From Primorskyibacter marinus (lineage in GTDB: Bacteria > Pseudomonadota > Alphaproteobacteria > Rhodobacterales > Rhodobacteraceae): DNA of 36,083 bases. Shown here piece after piece: positions 25,959 through 35,612 of the stretch. Position 1 is the stretch's first letter, and the number at the start of each line of letters is the position of its first letter. The stretch is taken from the NCBI RefSeq assembly GCF_003313245.1, contig NZ_QJSD01000021.1, forward strand, positions 1 to 36,083, given 5' to 3'. The notes below the pieces were generated by a model, which made no database searches, was not told the DNA's origin, and saw only the letters and a list, made by a program, of their open reading frames with translations. The position numbers and the translations under genes were made by a program.

Positions 25959-26300
25959 GCGTTGGTAATCCCCGCAAACCATATGTGCCTTAGCGCCCGT
26001 CCAGTATCATCACACTCCGGGCTGAGCTCAATGTGACCGATGCTGCATCGAACCCGAGTGTTTGTTCTCAGCAGCGAGCCAAAAACCTTTAATAACTGCT
26101 TGGGTGTTGAGCGGGGTTTGTGGCAGCGTTAGGCGGGGCGGATGGCGCAGGTGCAAGAAAACGAGCGTGGCTGGGAAAGCCCTGAAAGTTCAGTTGTGAG
26201 AGTGAAGCTGCGACTTATCGCGCGCTGTCCGGACCCAGCATTGTAGATGCTCTCCCATTAATGAAATGTAAGTCAGGAAGCTCGCGTTAGATCCGCTAGG
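25959..26300. other. Gene-free stretch downstream of efp
   Basis: I see no convincing gene, RNA or repeat in these 342 bp. The base composition is lower in GC than in efp and is similar to the cation-efflux gene that follows. Short protein-like fragments occur in broken frames, so it may be decayed DNA at the edge of an insertion. Confidence 0.5.
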
Positions 26301-27227
26301 TCAACCAGCGCGATCGGGGTTGGTAGTGAAGGCGATGGTTAGCCACCGCTGGCGAGGATCACCGCCAACAGCAGCGCCTATGCGGTCGCGAAGTGCATCC
26401 CATTCTTCCAGGCGGCGTGGCGATTGACCCGTGGGAACGATAAAATACAATTCAATCTGAGTGCCACGACCCACGCGGGCGGCATAGGCGCGATGACCGC
26501 TAAAACCCTCTTCTTTCATGAATTCATCGGCGACCCGCTCAACCTTTTGCAACAGATCGTCTGGGGTTATTAGCAGCACCTCGCCCACCGCGCGCCACAG
26601 TATGCGGATCGGGATGGGTACCAATAGCAGCCCAACAAGTAACAGAACCGCCGGGTCGATATAAGGCAAAAGCCAAGTGTAAGCGGAGCCGTCAAGCATA
26701 TACCCAATAGAAAAGGCGATCAGCAGAGACAACGTGATGCCACCCGCCATTATCCAGCCCTGCACATCCATCTTGATAAAATCAGATCCGATCCGGCTAT
26801 TTGCCCGGTGCTCATACCAGCCCATTCCTGCGCATACGACAAAGACAACGACGGCGTAAGCAATAGCAGGACCGAATTCCATCGTTCGCCCACCGCTGGA
26901 CAGGCTCATTACGGCGCTGAAAAGCGCATAGATGGTGACACCCAGAAGGACCGTTGCGTTCAGCGTCAGAACCATGGGCTCAAGATGCCAAAACCCCATA
27001 CTGAATCGGCGACGAATATGCTCGGGCAAGTCGTTTGTAACAGTGGAGCGCGTAATCAGCCGCGCGACAAACAACGACAGAACGGTCATCGCTGCATCGA
27101 CCAACGAGAACACGCCATCGAACAGGATCGCAAATGAACCAGACCCGATGCCAAACACGATGCCGAGGCCCGACACCAGCACGATTGCTACGAGCGATCG
27201 CTTCAAAATTGTTTCTTCGTTTGGCAT
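26301..27227 (-). CDS. Cation diffusion facilitator family transporter
   Basis: This 308-aa inner-membrane protein has six predicted membrane segments and a C-terminal cytoplasmic domain (about 215-300), the CDF layout. The second segment has FDGVFSLVDAAM (D37, D44). In the segment that should carry the H-x-x-x-D metal pair, the sequence is SDFIKMDVQGWIM; aligned by eye to E. coli YiiP, the His becomes Lys152 and the Asp becomes Gln156. The metal is therefore uncertain and the site is unusual. Its GC content is lower than that of its neighbours and it sits between gene-free flanks, suggesting acquisition. AAGGAT precedes the ATG. Confidence 0.85.
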   Translation of the reverse strand: MPNEETILKRSLVAIVLVSGLGIVFGIGSGSFAILFDGVFSLVDAAMTVLSLFVARLITRSTVTNDLPEHIRRRFSMGFWHLEPMVLTLNATVLLGVTIYALFSAVMSLSSGGRTMEFGPAIAYAVVVFVVCAGMGWYEHRANSRIGSDFIKMDVQGWIMAGGITLSLLIAFSIGYMLDGSAYTWLLPYIDPAVLLLVGLLLVPIPIRILWRAVGEVLLITPDDLLQKVERVADEFMKEEGFSGHRAYAARVGRGTQIELYFIVPTGQSPRRLEEWDALRDRIGAAVGGDPRQRWLTIAFTTNPDRAG

Positions 27228-27554
27228 TTGGATCCTTCTTTTACTTGTTCAGTTTGTAGTCAGAAAAATGAAATGCCAGAATGTTCTGAATTTAACATGC
27301 AACACTCCGGAAGACCACAAGACGCCATCCGCGAAGCCCGCCCAGCTGTGCCAAGAACGACCGTTTGTTGAACGTGTCGCCGAACCGGATTTTGCCTAGG
27401 TACAGCGAAGGTCGGCTTCGTCCCGCAGGGCGGAGCCAAAGCAGTCGGACATGGCGCCTCATTGCGGGTCAGCGCCGGGTAATTTCGGGCGAATGGTCGG
27501 CCCGAGGGTTTATGTACCAACGGGCGGTCCAAAAAGCACAAAAGGCCCCAAAAC
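27228..27554. other. Gene-free stretch upstream of the cation-efflux gene
   Basis: There is no credible gene in these 327 bp. The part near the efflux gene is AT-rich and holds CAGAA-TG-TTCTG (27277-27288), a small inverted repeat about 50 bp before the start and a possible operator. The rest shows nothing I can name. Confidence 0.45.
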
Positions 27555-28286
27555 TCAGAGCCTGCGCAGTGTCGCGTCGCCTGCCTGCATCTCGCCGGTG
27601 GCACGGTCGAAGCGCAGGTAGGCGATTGCCTTGTCGCCCGATCGGGTGTGCAGCGTGCCCGCCGGTTTGCCCTCGGCGGTGGTGATCTCGGTGCCGGGGT
27701 CTGCGTCGCCTGTGACCTCGACCAGCGCAAAGCCTTTGCGCAGCTCGGTTTTGTGGTGCATCCGGGCCGTGACCTCCTGGCCGACGTAACAGCCTTTGCG
27801 GAAATCGACGCCATTCAGCCGTTCAAACCCGGCCTCAAGGATGAACGTGTCCGGCCCCAGTTCCACGCCGGCCTCGGGGATGCAGGCCGCGACACGCAGC
27901 GCGTCCCAATCTGCAGGCGTGGCTTCAAAGCCCGGCCCATAGGCGCGCCAACCCATTGAGGAATCACGCGGATCTGCATAGGCACCCTCGGGCACAGGTC
28001 CGGTGCCGCAGGTCACGGCCATGTCTTCGTGGGTCAATGTCACGGGCGAACGCAGCTTGTACATGCTGAGCCGTTGGAACAGCGCGTCTGCCAGCGATGC
28101 GTCCACGTCGATCAGCACCTCCTCGCCATCGGGGGCGAGGAAAAAATCCGCCAGATACTTGCCTTGCGGCGTCAGGATCGCGGCATAGACCAGCCCCTGA
28201 TCCAGCTTTTCAACATCATTGGTGACAAGCCCTTGCAGGAAGTGCCGTGCCTCCCCGCCGCTGACCCGGATCACTGTGCGGTCCAT
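27555..28286 (-). CDS. ygfZ: YgfZ/GcvT-family folate-binding protein
   Basis: This 243-aa tetrahydrofolate-binding protein acts in maturation or repair of some iron-sulfur enzymes. The signature is visible as KGCYVGQEVTARMHHK (164-179), with the conserved Cys. The N-terminal GcvT-like fold begins VIRVSGGEARHFLQGLVTNDV. The start MDRTVIRVSG has AGGAGA 8 nt upstream; the open frame before it runs antisense-like into the next gene and is not used. It lies 88 bp downstream of the ABC transporter on the same strand. Confidence 0.93.
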   Translation of the reverse strand: MDRTVIRVSGGEARHFLQGLVTNDVEKLDQGLVYAAILTPQGKYLADFFLAPDGEEVLIDVDASLADALFQRLSMYKLRSPVTLTHEDMAVTCGTGPVPEGAYADPRDSSMGWRAYGPGFEATPADWDALRVAACIPEAGVELGPDTFILEAGFERLNGVDFRKGCYVGQEVTARMHHKTELRKGFALVEVTGDADPGTEITTAEGKPAGTLHTRSGDKAIAYLRFDRATGEMQAGDATLRRL

Positions 28287-28374
28287 GAAAATTCTCCTGT
28301 TCGCTTCTCTCGTGACATATAGGAAGTCAGGCAAGAGACAACAGGGCCGAGTGATGCGCGCATGTCGGCGGCCC

Positions 28375-30150
28375 CTAGTGAGGCCCGTCCGTGTCGAATT
28401 GAAGTCGGTGCAGCTCTGCATAGGTGCCGCTGCCAAGGATCAGCTCGTCATGCGAGCCGACATCGACGACGCGGCCATGATCCATCACGATGATCCGGTC
28501 GGCATTGCGCACGGTCGACAGGCGGTGCGCGATCACAATCGTCGTGCGGCCCTCTGCCAGCCGGTCCAGCGCCGCTTGGACAACCGCTTCGGATTGCGCG
28601 TCCAGCGCCGAGGTTGCCTCGTCCAGCAGCAGGATCGGTCTGTCGCGCAGCAAAGCGCGCGCAATCGCGACGCGTTGACGTTGCCCGCCGGACAGGTTGG
28701 ATCCACGAGGCCCTGCCGGACTGTCGAGACCGTTGGGCAGGCGGGGCAGGAAATCCGACACATGCGCGGCATCAAGCGCCTGTTGCAATGCAGCCGGATC
28801 AACGGCCTGCTGATCCAGAAGGATGTTTTCGCGCAGGGTGTCGTCAAACAGCATCGCGTCCTGCGACACGACAGAGAACATATCGCGCAATTCGTCCAGA
28901 TCCAGCTCTGCCACCGGTGCACCGCCAATGCTGACAACGCCCTCATCAGCATCGACCAGCCGCGACAGCAGGTTGAACACGGTGGACTTGCCCGCACCCG
29001 ACGCGCCCACAAGCGCCGTGGTCTTGCCGGCCTCTGCCACCAGCGACGCACCTTTCAGAACGGGTGTGTCACCGTAGCTGAGAAATACATCGTCCAACCG
29101 GATCTCTGGCACGCCGGTCGGCACCGGGCGGGGGTTGGCAGGCGAGGCCAGTGTCGGCCGCATCGCCAGCAATTCCCTGATCCGCTCGATCCCGGCTGCC
29201 GCGACCTGCCATGTGCCACTGACCGCGCCCAGGCGGCGCAGCGGTTCAAATGCAAGGCCAATGGCGGTGAAGAACGCCATGAAATCGCCCACGGTCTTTT
29301 CGCCAGAGGTGATCTCGGACGCACCATACAGCAGCACCCCCATGAAGCCGAGACCGGACATGATGTCGATCAGTCCGGGGATGGCGGCCTGCCCAATGCT
29401 GGTGCGCAGCTCTGTCCGGATGCGTTCTTTCGTCAGTTTCGCGTAGCGTTTGGACTGGTAACGCTCCAGCCCGTTCAGCTTGACCGCGACGATGCCGTGA
29501 AAGATTTCATTCAGGCGCGTGGACAGCCGCGCCGCCACGTCGCGCGCCAGCCGCGCGTTGCGCCGGACAGACCGTTGCAGGAAGATCGAGGGTGCAATCA
29601 GCAACGGCACCCCCACCAGCGCCACCAAAGTCCAGCGCCAATCGACGCCCAATGCCACCGCGAACAGCGCAAAAAGCGCGATCACATCGCGGCCCGCCCC
29701 GGTGATGATGGTGCGCCAGACCTTGTTGATGGCACCCACGTCGCCCTCGATCCGCTGCATCACATAGCCCGGCGGATGCGCCTGATGAAAGCTGCCGTCC
29801 AGCCGCATCAGATGCGACACCAGATCGGCGCGGATATCGGCGACGGTCAATTGCGACAGCCGCGTCAGCACCACCTTCTGCACCATGCTGGCGATGCCAC
29901 GGATCAGGAAGATGCCGAAAAACGCCAGTGCCACCAGACCGATCGCGCCGCTGTTTTCGCCGGAAAAGACGCGGTCGAACATCGGCTTCATCATGTAGCT
30001 GAGAAAGCCGAACATCGAGCCTTCAAGCGCCATGAAACTCATCCCGAGAATCAGAAGCGCCCAGTGTTTTGACAGGTAGCTCCGCCAAAGCCACAACAGC
30101 AACTCATATGCTTTGGGCGTCCGTGCTGACTTGGGGCTGCGCTTCGTCAT
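28375..30150 (-). CDS. MsbA-like ABC transporter (fused permease and ATPase)
   Basis: This 591-aa half-transporter has six membrane segments in the first 320 residues (type IV exporter fold), then an ATPase. Walker A is GASGAGKS (382-389), the signature is NLSGGQ (485-490), Walker B is ILLLDE (506-511) and the H-loop is IAHRLST (H542). It functions as a homodimer in the inner membrane. It is closest in look to lipid A flippases of the MsbA type; other lipid or drug exporters are possible. It overlaps the upstream phosphatase gene by 4 bp (ATGA), so both are translated together. Confidence 0.9.
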   Translation of the reverse strand: MTKRSPKSARTPKAYELLLWLWRSYLSKHWALLILGMSFMALEGSMFGFLSYMMKPMFDRVFSGENSGAIGLVALAFFGIFLIRGIASMVQKVVLTRLSQLTVADIRADLVSHLMRLDGSFHQAHPPGYVMQRIEGDVGAINKVWRTIITGAGRDVIALFALFAVALGVDWRWTLVALVGVPLLIAPSIFLQRSVRRNARLARDVAARLSTRLNEIFHGIVAVKLNGLERYQSKRYAKLTKERIRTELRTSIGQAAIPGLIDIMSGLGFMGVLLYGASEITSGEKTVGDFMAFFTAIGLAFEPLRRLGAVSGTWQVAAAGIERIRELLAMRPTLASPANPRPVPTGVPEIRLDDVFLSYGDTPVLKGASLVAEAGKTTALVGASGAGKSTVFNLLSRLVDADEGVVSIGGAPVAELDLDELRDMFSVVSQDAMLFDDTLRENILLDQQAVDPAALQQALDAAHVSDFLPRLPNGLDSPAGPRGSNLSGGQRQRVAIARALLRDRPILLLDEATSALDAQSEAVVQAALDRLAEGRTTIVIAHRLSTVRNADRIIVMDHGRVVDVGSHDELILGSGTYAELHRLQFDTDGPH

Positions 30151-30848
30151 GCAAGTACCAGTTCGGCCGGGGGGGTTTTTGCGTCAAACCCCTTTTGCAG
30201 CGCCTTGTGGTCGTATTCAGTGCGGATCCAGTCCTCAAACCCGATCGGCGCGCGGGCGTTGCGGGCGGCGTATGCGTCAAGGATATAGCCCTGGATACCC
30301 GTCGCGGTGAATTCGAGATGGATGTATTTCAGCCCCAACTGGCGGCGCGCGACCTCGATCGGGGCGTCCTCGAACACCAGCAGATACAAGGCCGAGGCAA
30401 AGCCCGCCCGGTCGGCACCCGATTTGCAGTGAAACATCATCGGCTTTTCCGCGGCGCGCATCACGTCGATGACATGCACGATGTTTTCGCGTTTTGCCGC
30501 CATGCGCGCCCAAAGCTTGGCGTCGATCAATGTCAGCCCCAGCGCGGCGCAGCTTTCCTTCTCAAAAAGGTAATGCGCGTGTTTGTCGGTGCCGCGCAGG
30601 TTGATCACGGTCTTGATCCCCATCGCGGCATATTTCTCGAACCGGGTATGGGTGGGCTGGTTGGACCGGTAGACGCCCGGCGCGATCTGAAAGAAATTCG
30701 TCCAGAAACTGCGCAGAAAGGCGTGATCGAAGACATTGTAGTGAAACGCCGCCCATCGCCGCCCCGAGGGCGTCGCGATGTCCTTGCCGAAGGACCGTCG
30801 CAGCTTGCGCTCGGCGTCTTCGATGCGTGTCCACAGACGTTTCAGCAT
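30147..30848 (-). CDS. Cysteine-type (tyrosine/dual-specificity) phosphatase
   Basis: This 233-aa protein carries the phosphatase loop HCKSGADRAG, with catalytic C141 and R147 (the CX5R pattern). The preceding core (APGVYRSNQPTHTRFEKYAAMGIKTVINLRG) is typical of the bacterial tyrosine-phosphatase-like family. The start MLKRLWTR is chosen for AGGAAGG 7 nt upstream; the frame extends 19 codons further without support. It overlaps the MsbA-like gene, so its substrate may be an envelope lipid or sugar phosphate rather than a protein; that is inference from context. Confidence 0.88.
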   Translation of the reverse strand: MLKRLWTRIEDAERKLRRSFGKDIATPSGRRWAAFHYNVFDHAFLRSFWTNFFQIAPGVYRSNQPTHTRFEKYAAMGIKTVINLRGTDKHAHYLFEKESCAALGLTLIDAKLWARMAAKRENIVHVIDVMRAAEKPMMFHCKSGADRAGFASALYLLVFEDAPIEVARRQLGLKYIHLEFTATGIQGYILDAYAARNARAPIGFEDWIRTEYDHKALQKGFDAKTPPAELVLA

Positions 30849-30982
30849 TGACTGGCCTTCCTGCCGGTTTCTGCGGGGTTTAGTGACACTTAGCCATAGT
30901 GGCAAGCGTCCTGCCCGGTATTGACGGCACCAGAGCGCCGGGTAATCTGCACGTCGTCCGTGTTCTCAGGAGCTATGCGTTC

Positions 30983-32200
30983 ATGTCGCTTGCCCAAGGT
31001 CGTCCCTACCTCGCCATTCCTGGCCCGTCCGTCATGCCCGATCGCGTGCTGCGTGAAATGCACCGCGCTTCACCCAATATATATGAGGGCGATCTGATGG
31101 AAATGACCGCCTCGCTGTTTCCGGACCTGCGTCGTGTGGCGCGCACGCAACATAATGTCGCGATCTATATCTGCAATGGGCATGGCATGTGGGAGGCATC
31201 GCTTGCCAATATCGCGGCCCCAGGTGACCGGGTGCTGGTCGCGGTGAATGGCAATTTTGGTCAGGGCTGGGCAGATACCGCCACAAGGATGGGGATCGAG
31301 GTCGATATTCTGGAGCACGGATTGCATGACAGCATCGACCCGGCCCGCGTGTCCGAGGCGCTGGCCGCCGATGCCGCGCACCGGATCAAGGCGGTGCTGG
31401 CGGTACATGTCGATACGTCCACCTCGATCCGCAACGACATCGCGGCGTTGCGCCGGGCGATGGACGCGGCAGACCATCCGGCGCTTCTGATGGTTGATTG
31501 CATTGCGTCCCTGGCCTGCGACAGGTTTGAAATGGACGGCTGGGGTGTCGATGTGGTGATCGCGGCCAGCCAGAAGGGGTTGATGACGCCGCCGGGGCTG
31601 GGGCTGATGTTTTTCTCGCCCAAGGCCGCAAAGGTCCGGACAGGTCTGCCACGGGTCAGCCCCTATTGGGACTGGGCACCGCGTGTCGATCCGCAGAACT
31701 ACTCGCAACATTTCTGCGGCACGGCACCGACGCATCACCTTTTCGGCCTGCGCGCTGCGTTGGACATGATCCACGAGGAAGGGCTGGACCATGTCTGGGC
31801 CCGCCACAAGGCGCTGGCACGCGCGCTTTGGGCCGCCTGTGACGCCTGGGGGCAGGGCGGTCCGCTGGCACTGAACATGCCTGACCCGGAAAAACGCAGC
31901 CACGCTGTCACCGCCGCACGGATCGGCGCGCCCAATGCCAGCCGGCTGCGACAATGGTGCGAAGGGCAGGCGGGCGTGACCCTGGGCATCGGGCTTGGCA
32001 TGGCCGCGCCCACCGATCCCGCATGGCACGGGTTTTTCCGCTTCGGGCATATGGGCCATATCAATGCGCATATGATGCTGGGCCTGATCGGCACCGTCGA
32101 GGCCGGGCTGAAGGCGCTGGACATCCCGCACGGTCCCGGTGGCACCGCCGCCGCGGCGCAGATCATCGCCGATGCCACCGCGTCGCCTCCCGTCGGATAA
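30983..32200 (+). CDS. Class V aminotransferase (serine/alanine-glyoxylate type)
   Basis: This 405-aa PLP enzyme has the active-site lysine in AASQKGLM (K198) and the PLP-binding Asp in LLMVDCIASL (D172). The N-terminal AIPGPSVMPDRVLREM and the NGHGMWEASL segment resemble serine-glyoxylate and alanine-glyoxylate aminotransferases. The donor amino acid cannot be told by eye. The start MSLAQGRPYL has AGGAG 10 nt upstream. It is divergent from the phosphatase and convergent with the hisC-like gene. Confidence 0.9.
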   Translation: MSLAQGRPYLAIPGPSVMPDRVLREMHRASPNIYEGDLMEMTASLFPDLRRVARTQHNVAIYICNGHGMWEASLANIAAPGDRVLVAVNGNFGQGWADTATRMGIEVDILEHGLHDSIDPARVSEALAADAAHRIKAVLAVHVDTSTSIRNDIAALRRAMDAADHPALLMVDCIASLACDRFEMDGWGVDVVIAASQKGLMTPPGLGLMFFSPKAAKVRTGLPRVSPYWDWAPRVDPQNYSQHFCGTAPTHHLFGLRAALDMIHEEGLDHVWARHKALARALWAACDAWGQGGPLALNMPDPEKRSHAVTAARIGAPNASRLRQWCEGQAGVTLGIGLGMAAPTDPAWHGFFRFGHMGHINAHMMLGLIGTVEAGLKALDIPHGPGGTAAAAQIIADATASPPVG

Positions 32201-32248
32201 CATGGCGTTCCGGCGGCGTGGTTTATCGGCCCCACCTGAACGGTGCCA

Positions 32249-33355
32249 TCACCCCCGCGCCGCCGCCAATGCGACAGGCAACGTCTCTTCCAGCACATCC
32301 AGATCCTGCGGCCGGCCTGCGCTGATCCGGATGCACCGATCCTGGGGGGCCACGAACGGCATCCGCACGAACACGCCCAGCCTGACCAGCTCTTCCAGCA
32401 CTCTGCGCGCAAACACGCCGTCCGCGCCGCAATCGACCGCCACGAAATTGGTCGCAGAGGGCAAAGGCTCCAGCCCGTTATCCCGTGCGATCTGTGCAAT
32501 ACGCCCCTTGGCCAGCGCCACATCATGCTTGACCCTTGCCAGCCAATCCGCATCGTTAAAAGCCGCCAAAGCCCCGATCTGCGCCGTCCGGTTCATCCCG
32601 AAATGGTTGCGGATCTTGTCGAAGGACCGGATCAGGTCCGCCGCCCCGATGGCATAGCCGACGCGTGCCCCCGCCATGCCATGCGCCTTGGAAAAGGTCC
32701 GCATCCGGATCACCCGTGGATCCTCGACATCAAGCGCGGGCGACGTGCCCTCTGGTGCAAACTCGATATAGGCTTCGTCCAGCAACAGCAACGCGCCTTC
32801 GGGCAGATCGTCCAGCGCGGACTTCAGCGCTGCACCCTCATGCCAACTGCCCATCGGATTATCGGGGTTGGCCAGATAAACCAATTTGGCATCCACCTCT
32901 GCTGCCTTGGCAAATAGCGCCGCCGGATCCTCGTGATCATCGCGATAGGGCACCTTGTGCAAAACGCCGCCATAGCCCGCCACATGGTAGTTGAACGTCG
33001 GATAGGCCCCTTCGGATGTCACGACAGCATCGCCCGGTGCCACCAGAAGCCGCACCAGATACCCCAGCAAGCCGTCAATGCCTTCCCCGACAAGCACGTT
33101 TTCAGGGGCCACGCCCAAAGAGGCCGCCAGCGCGTTGCGCAATTCATGGCTTCCGGAATCACCATATTTCCAGATTTCGGCGGCCGCCTCCTGCATGGCG
33201 GTTATGGCGCGGGGCGAAGGGCCAAACAGGCTCTCATTGGCGCCCAAACGCGCCTTGAACATGGCACCACGGTCGCGCTCCTGCGCTTCGGGGCCGACAA
33301 ACGGCACGGCAGAGGGCAGTCGGGCGATAAGCGCGGGATATCTGGGTCCAGTCAT
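32249..33355 (-). CDS. Histidinol-phosphate aminotransferase-like PLP enzyme
   Basis: This 368-aa fold-type I aminotransferase has ANESLFGPSP (39-48), ANPDNPMGS with N166, DEAYIEF, and the PLP lysine in TFSKAHGMAGARVGY (K223). This is the HisC layout, but such genes outside his operons often act on phenylalanine or other substrates, so the role in histidine synthesis is not certain. It is divergent from lolC, with an intergenic region that carries a GC-rich hairpin. Confidence 0.88.
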   Translation of the reverse strand: MTGPRYPALIARLPSAVPFVGPEAQERDRGAMFKARLGANESLFGPSPRAITAMQEAAAEIWKYGDSGSHELRNALAASLGVAPENVLVGEGIDGLLGYLVRLLVAPGDAVVTSEGAYPTFNYHVAGYGGVLHKVPYRDDHEDPAALFAKAAEVDAKLVYLANPDNPMGSWHEGAALKSALDDLPEGALLLLDEAYIEFAPEGTSPALDVEDPRVIRMRTFSKAHGMAGARVGYAIGAADLIRSFDKIRNHFGMNRTAQIGALAAFNDADWLARVKHDVALAKGRIAQIARDNGLEPLPSATNFVAVDCGADGVFARRVLEELVRLGVFVRMPFVAPQDRCIRISAGRPQDLDVLEETLPVALAAARG

Positions 33356-33406
33356 ATCCCATTCTATGCCGTGTCAGCACGCACCGGACAAGCCCCCGTC
33401 CGCCCC

Positions 33407-33459
33407 TTTCTTCTTGGCACAAATACTCCGGGGAGCGCGAGGGGCGGGCCCCTCGCTCC
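33407..33459. repeat. Intergenic repeat-like block with hairpin
   Basis: The segment TTCTTGGCACAAATACTCC is followed by a strong GC-rich hairpin (arms 33432-33445 and 33448-33459, with a 2-nt bulge). Similar short blocks recur between genes in many Rhodobacteraceae, from memory. It lies between divergent genes, so it is not a normal terminator. Confidence 0.45.
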
Positions 33460-33580
33460 ACCGCTTCCAATGCCGAACCAACCTCAAATCCGCCGACGCC
33501 CCGGCATACCCTTGACGCGCCGTGTCCGCTGCCGCAGGTTCGCGCGCGAAGACCCGCCCAACCAGATCGGAGCCACCCCC

Positions 33581-34867
33581 GTGCAGACGTCCCCACCGCC
33601 CTTCGCGGGTTTCGAATGGATGATCGCCTGGCGCTACCTGCGGGCCAGACGGGCCGAAGGCGGCGTCAGCGTGATGACCTGGATCAGCCTGGTCGGCATC
33701 ACGCTTGCCGTCTTTGCCTTGATTGCGACCCTGGCTGTGCGGTCAGGCTTCCGCGCGGAATTTGTTGATACCATCCTTGGTGCGAACGCCCATGTGACCG
33801 TCTACAATATGGCCGAAACGCAGGCGAATGGACGCCTTGACCGGACCATGCCGGACTATGCCGAAACGGCCGCGAGCGTTGCATCTGTGCCCGGCGTCAC
33901 CCGCGTCGCACCGCTGGTCAAGGGGCAGGTCATGGCCACCGCCAAGGGCCGCAACGCAGGTGTCGAGGTGTTCGGCATCGCGGCAGGCGACCTGAAGACA
34001 ATCCCCCGCATTGCCAATCCCGAAGAGGCGCAGGGCGACATCTCGCGATTCAATGACGGCATCGCCATAGGCTCTGGCGTGGCGCGGGAATTGGACGTCG
34101 GTATAGGCGACAGCCTGCGCATCATCTCGCCCGACGGGGTCAAGACCGCCTTCGGCACGTCGCCACGCGTCAAGGCGTATGAGGTGACCTATATCTTCAC
34201 CGCCGGGCGCTACGACATCGACCGCACCCGCGTCTACATGCCCTTCGCCGAGGCGCAGTCCTATTTCAATCGCGAAGGCGTGGCCGATGAGCTGGAGGTC
34301 ATGGTCGATGATCCCGAAACGGTCGATTCGCTGGTGCTGCCGCTGTTGCGCGCGGCGGGTGAGCGCGCTCAGGTCTGGACATGGCGCGATTCCAGCAGTG
34401 GCTTCCTGCGGGCATTGGAAATCGAGGATAACGTGATGTTCATCATCATGGCGATCCTCGTGCTGATCGCGGCGATGAACATCGTCTCGGGCCTCATCAT
34501 GCTGGTCAAGAACAAGGGCCGCGACATTGGCATCCTGCGCACCATGGGCCTGACCGAAGGGTCCATCCTGCGGGTGTTCTTCATCTGCGGTGCCTTCACC
34601 GGGCTGATCGGCACGGCGCTAGGCGTCATTCTCGGCTGCCTCTTCGCGATTTATATCGACCCGATCTTCTCGGTGGTGAACTACATCTCGGGCGGCGGTG
34701 TCTGGGATCCGTCGATCCGCGGGCTCTATTCCGTCCCCGCCAAGCTGCAACTGGGCGACGTGGTCTCTGCCATCATCCTGTCGCTCGGCCTGTCCTTCGT
34801 GGTGACGATCTTCCCGGCGCGCCGGGCGGCCCGCATGAACCCGGTAGAGGCGCTGCGCTATGAATGA
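33581..34867 (+). CDS. lolC: Lipoprotein-releasing system permease LolC/LolE type
   Basis: This 428-aa inner-membrane protein is the permease of the Lol ABC complex, which extracts lipoproteins for transport to the outer membrane. It has the MacB/FtsX layout: one membrane segment near the N-terminus (about 33-55), a large periplasmic domain (about 60-275), and three membrane segments near the C-terminus (283-306, about 327-352, about 395-412). The end [18 protein letters not shown] is typical. The start is GTG with GGAG just upstream; a far upstream ATG in the same frame is not supported. It overlaps lolD by 8 bp. Confidence 0.93.
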   Translation: MQTSPPPFAGFEWMIAWRYLRARRAEGGVSVMTWISLVGITLAVFALIATLAVRSGFRAEFVDTILGANAHVTVYNMAETQANGRLDRTMPDYAETAASVASVPGVTRVAPLVKGQVMATAKGRNAGVEVFGIAAGDLKTIPRIANPEEAQGDISRFNDGIAIGSGVARELDVGIGDSLRIISPDGVKTAFGTSPRVKAYEVTYIFTAGRYDIDRTRVYMPFAEAQSYFNREGVADELEVMVDDPETVDSLVLPLLRAAGERAQVWTWRDSSSGFLRALEIEDNVMFIIMAILVLIAAMNIVSGLIMLVKNKGRDIGILRTMGLTEGSILRVFFICGAFTGLIGTALGVILGCLFAIYIDPIFSVVNYISGGGVWDPSIRGLYSVPAKLQLGDVVSAIILSLGLSFVVTIFPARRAARMNPVEALRYE

Positions 34868-35612
34868 TGCACAATCACATAACACCGTGCTGAACCTGAC
34901 TGCGATCACCAAGACCTATAACAAAGGCGCGCAATCCGAAGTGCAGGTGCTGAACGGCGCCTCGCTCCGCGTCGCGGCGGGCGAGGTCGTGGCGCTGGTT
35001 GCGCCCTCGGGTGCCGGGAAATCAACGTTGCTGCATATCGCGGGGCTGTTGGATACACCCGACAGCGGCACCGTGCAGATCGGGGGTGAGGACATGACAG
35101 CCCGCTCTGATCGCCGCCGCACCCTGACGCGGCGCTCCGAGGTTGGCTTCATCTACCAGTTCCACCACCTCCTGCCGGAATTTTCAGCGCTGGAGAATAT
35201 CGTTCTGCCGCAACTGGCCAATGGCGTATCACGCCGCGAAGCGCAGGCGCGGGCGATGGACCTTCTGACCCGCGTCGGCATCGCGCCGCGCGCCAGCCAC
35301 CGGCCGGCAGCCCTGTCGGGCGGCGAACAGCAGCGCGTTGCCTTCTGCCGTGCTCTGGCCAACACGCCGCGCCTGTTGCTGGCGGATGAACCCACCGGCA
35401 ACCTTGACCCCGCAACCTCGGATCAGGTCTTTGACGCCCTGATGGACTTGGTGAAAGCCACCGGCCTGGCCGCCGTCATCGCCACCCACAACCCCGACCT
35501 CGCCGCGCGCATGGACCGGACGGTGCGGATGGAAAACGGCCGGTTGGTGACAGAAACACCCGCCCCGGCCTATTTGTTCAGTCCCGGATCTGGTGGATCG
35601 GATCCTTGCTGA
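34860..35612 (+). CDS. lolD: Lipoprotein-releasing system ATPase, C-terminus altered by an IS
   Basis: This 250-aa ABC ATPase powers the Lol complex. Walker A is APSGAGKS (48-55; Ala replaces the first Gly), the signature is ALSGGEQQR (151-159), Walker B is LLLADEPTG (172-180) and the H-loop is ATHNPDL (H210). The core is complete. The last residues ([11 protein letters not shown]) are read from the end of an IS481-family element that begins near 35575, so the native C-terminus is replaced. The ATPase is probably still active. It overlaps lolC by 8 bp. Confidence 0.92.
   Translation: MNDAQSHNTVLNLTAITKTYNKGAQSEVQVLNGASLRVAAGEVVALVAPSGAGKSTLLHIAGLLDTPDSGTVQIGGEDMTARSDRRRTLTRRSEVGFIYQFHHLLPEFSALENIVLPQLANGVSRREAQARAMDLLTRVGIAPRASHRPAALSGGEQQRVAFCRALANTPRLLLADEPTGNLDPATSDQVFDALMDLVKATGLAAVIATHNPDLAARMDRTVRMENGRLVTETPAPAYLFSPGSGGSDPC

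Noticed and set aside
25990-26080. A short minus-strand fragment ending VTLSSARSVMILDGR that looked like a gene end
   Set aside because: A stop codon lies only a few codons upstream and no homologous family came to mind; too short to support a pseudogene.
28219-30072. A 617-codon open frame antisense to the ABC transporter
   Set aside because: It is Arg/His/Gln-rich without domains and fully opposite a clear ABC transporter.
35000-35025. Ala in place of the first Gly of the LolD Walker A motif as a defect
   Set aside because: The rest of the motif (GAGKS) and all other ATPase motifs are intact, and I recall the same APSGAGKS form in related LolD proteins.
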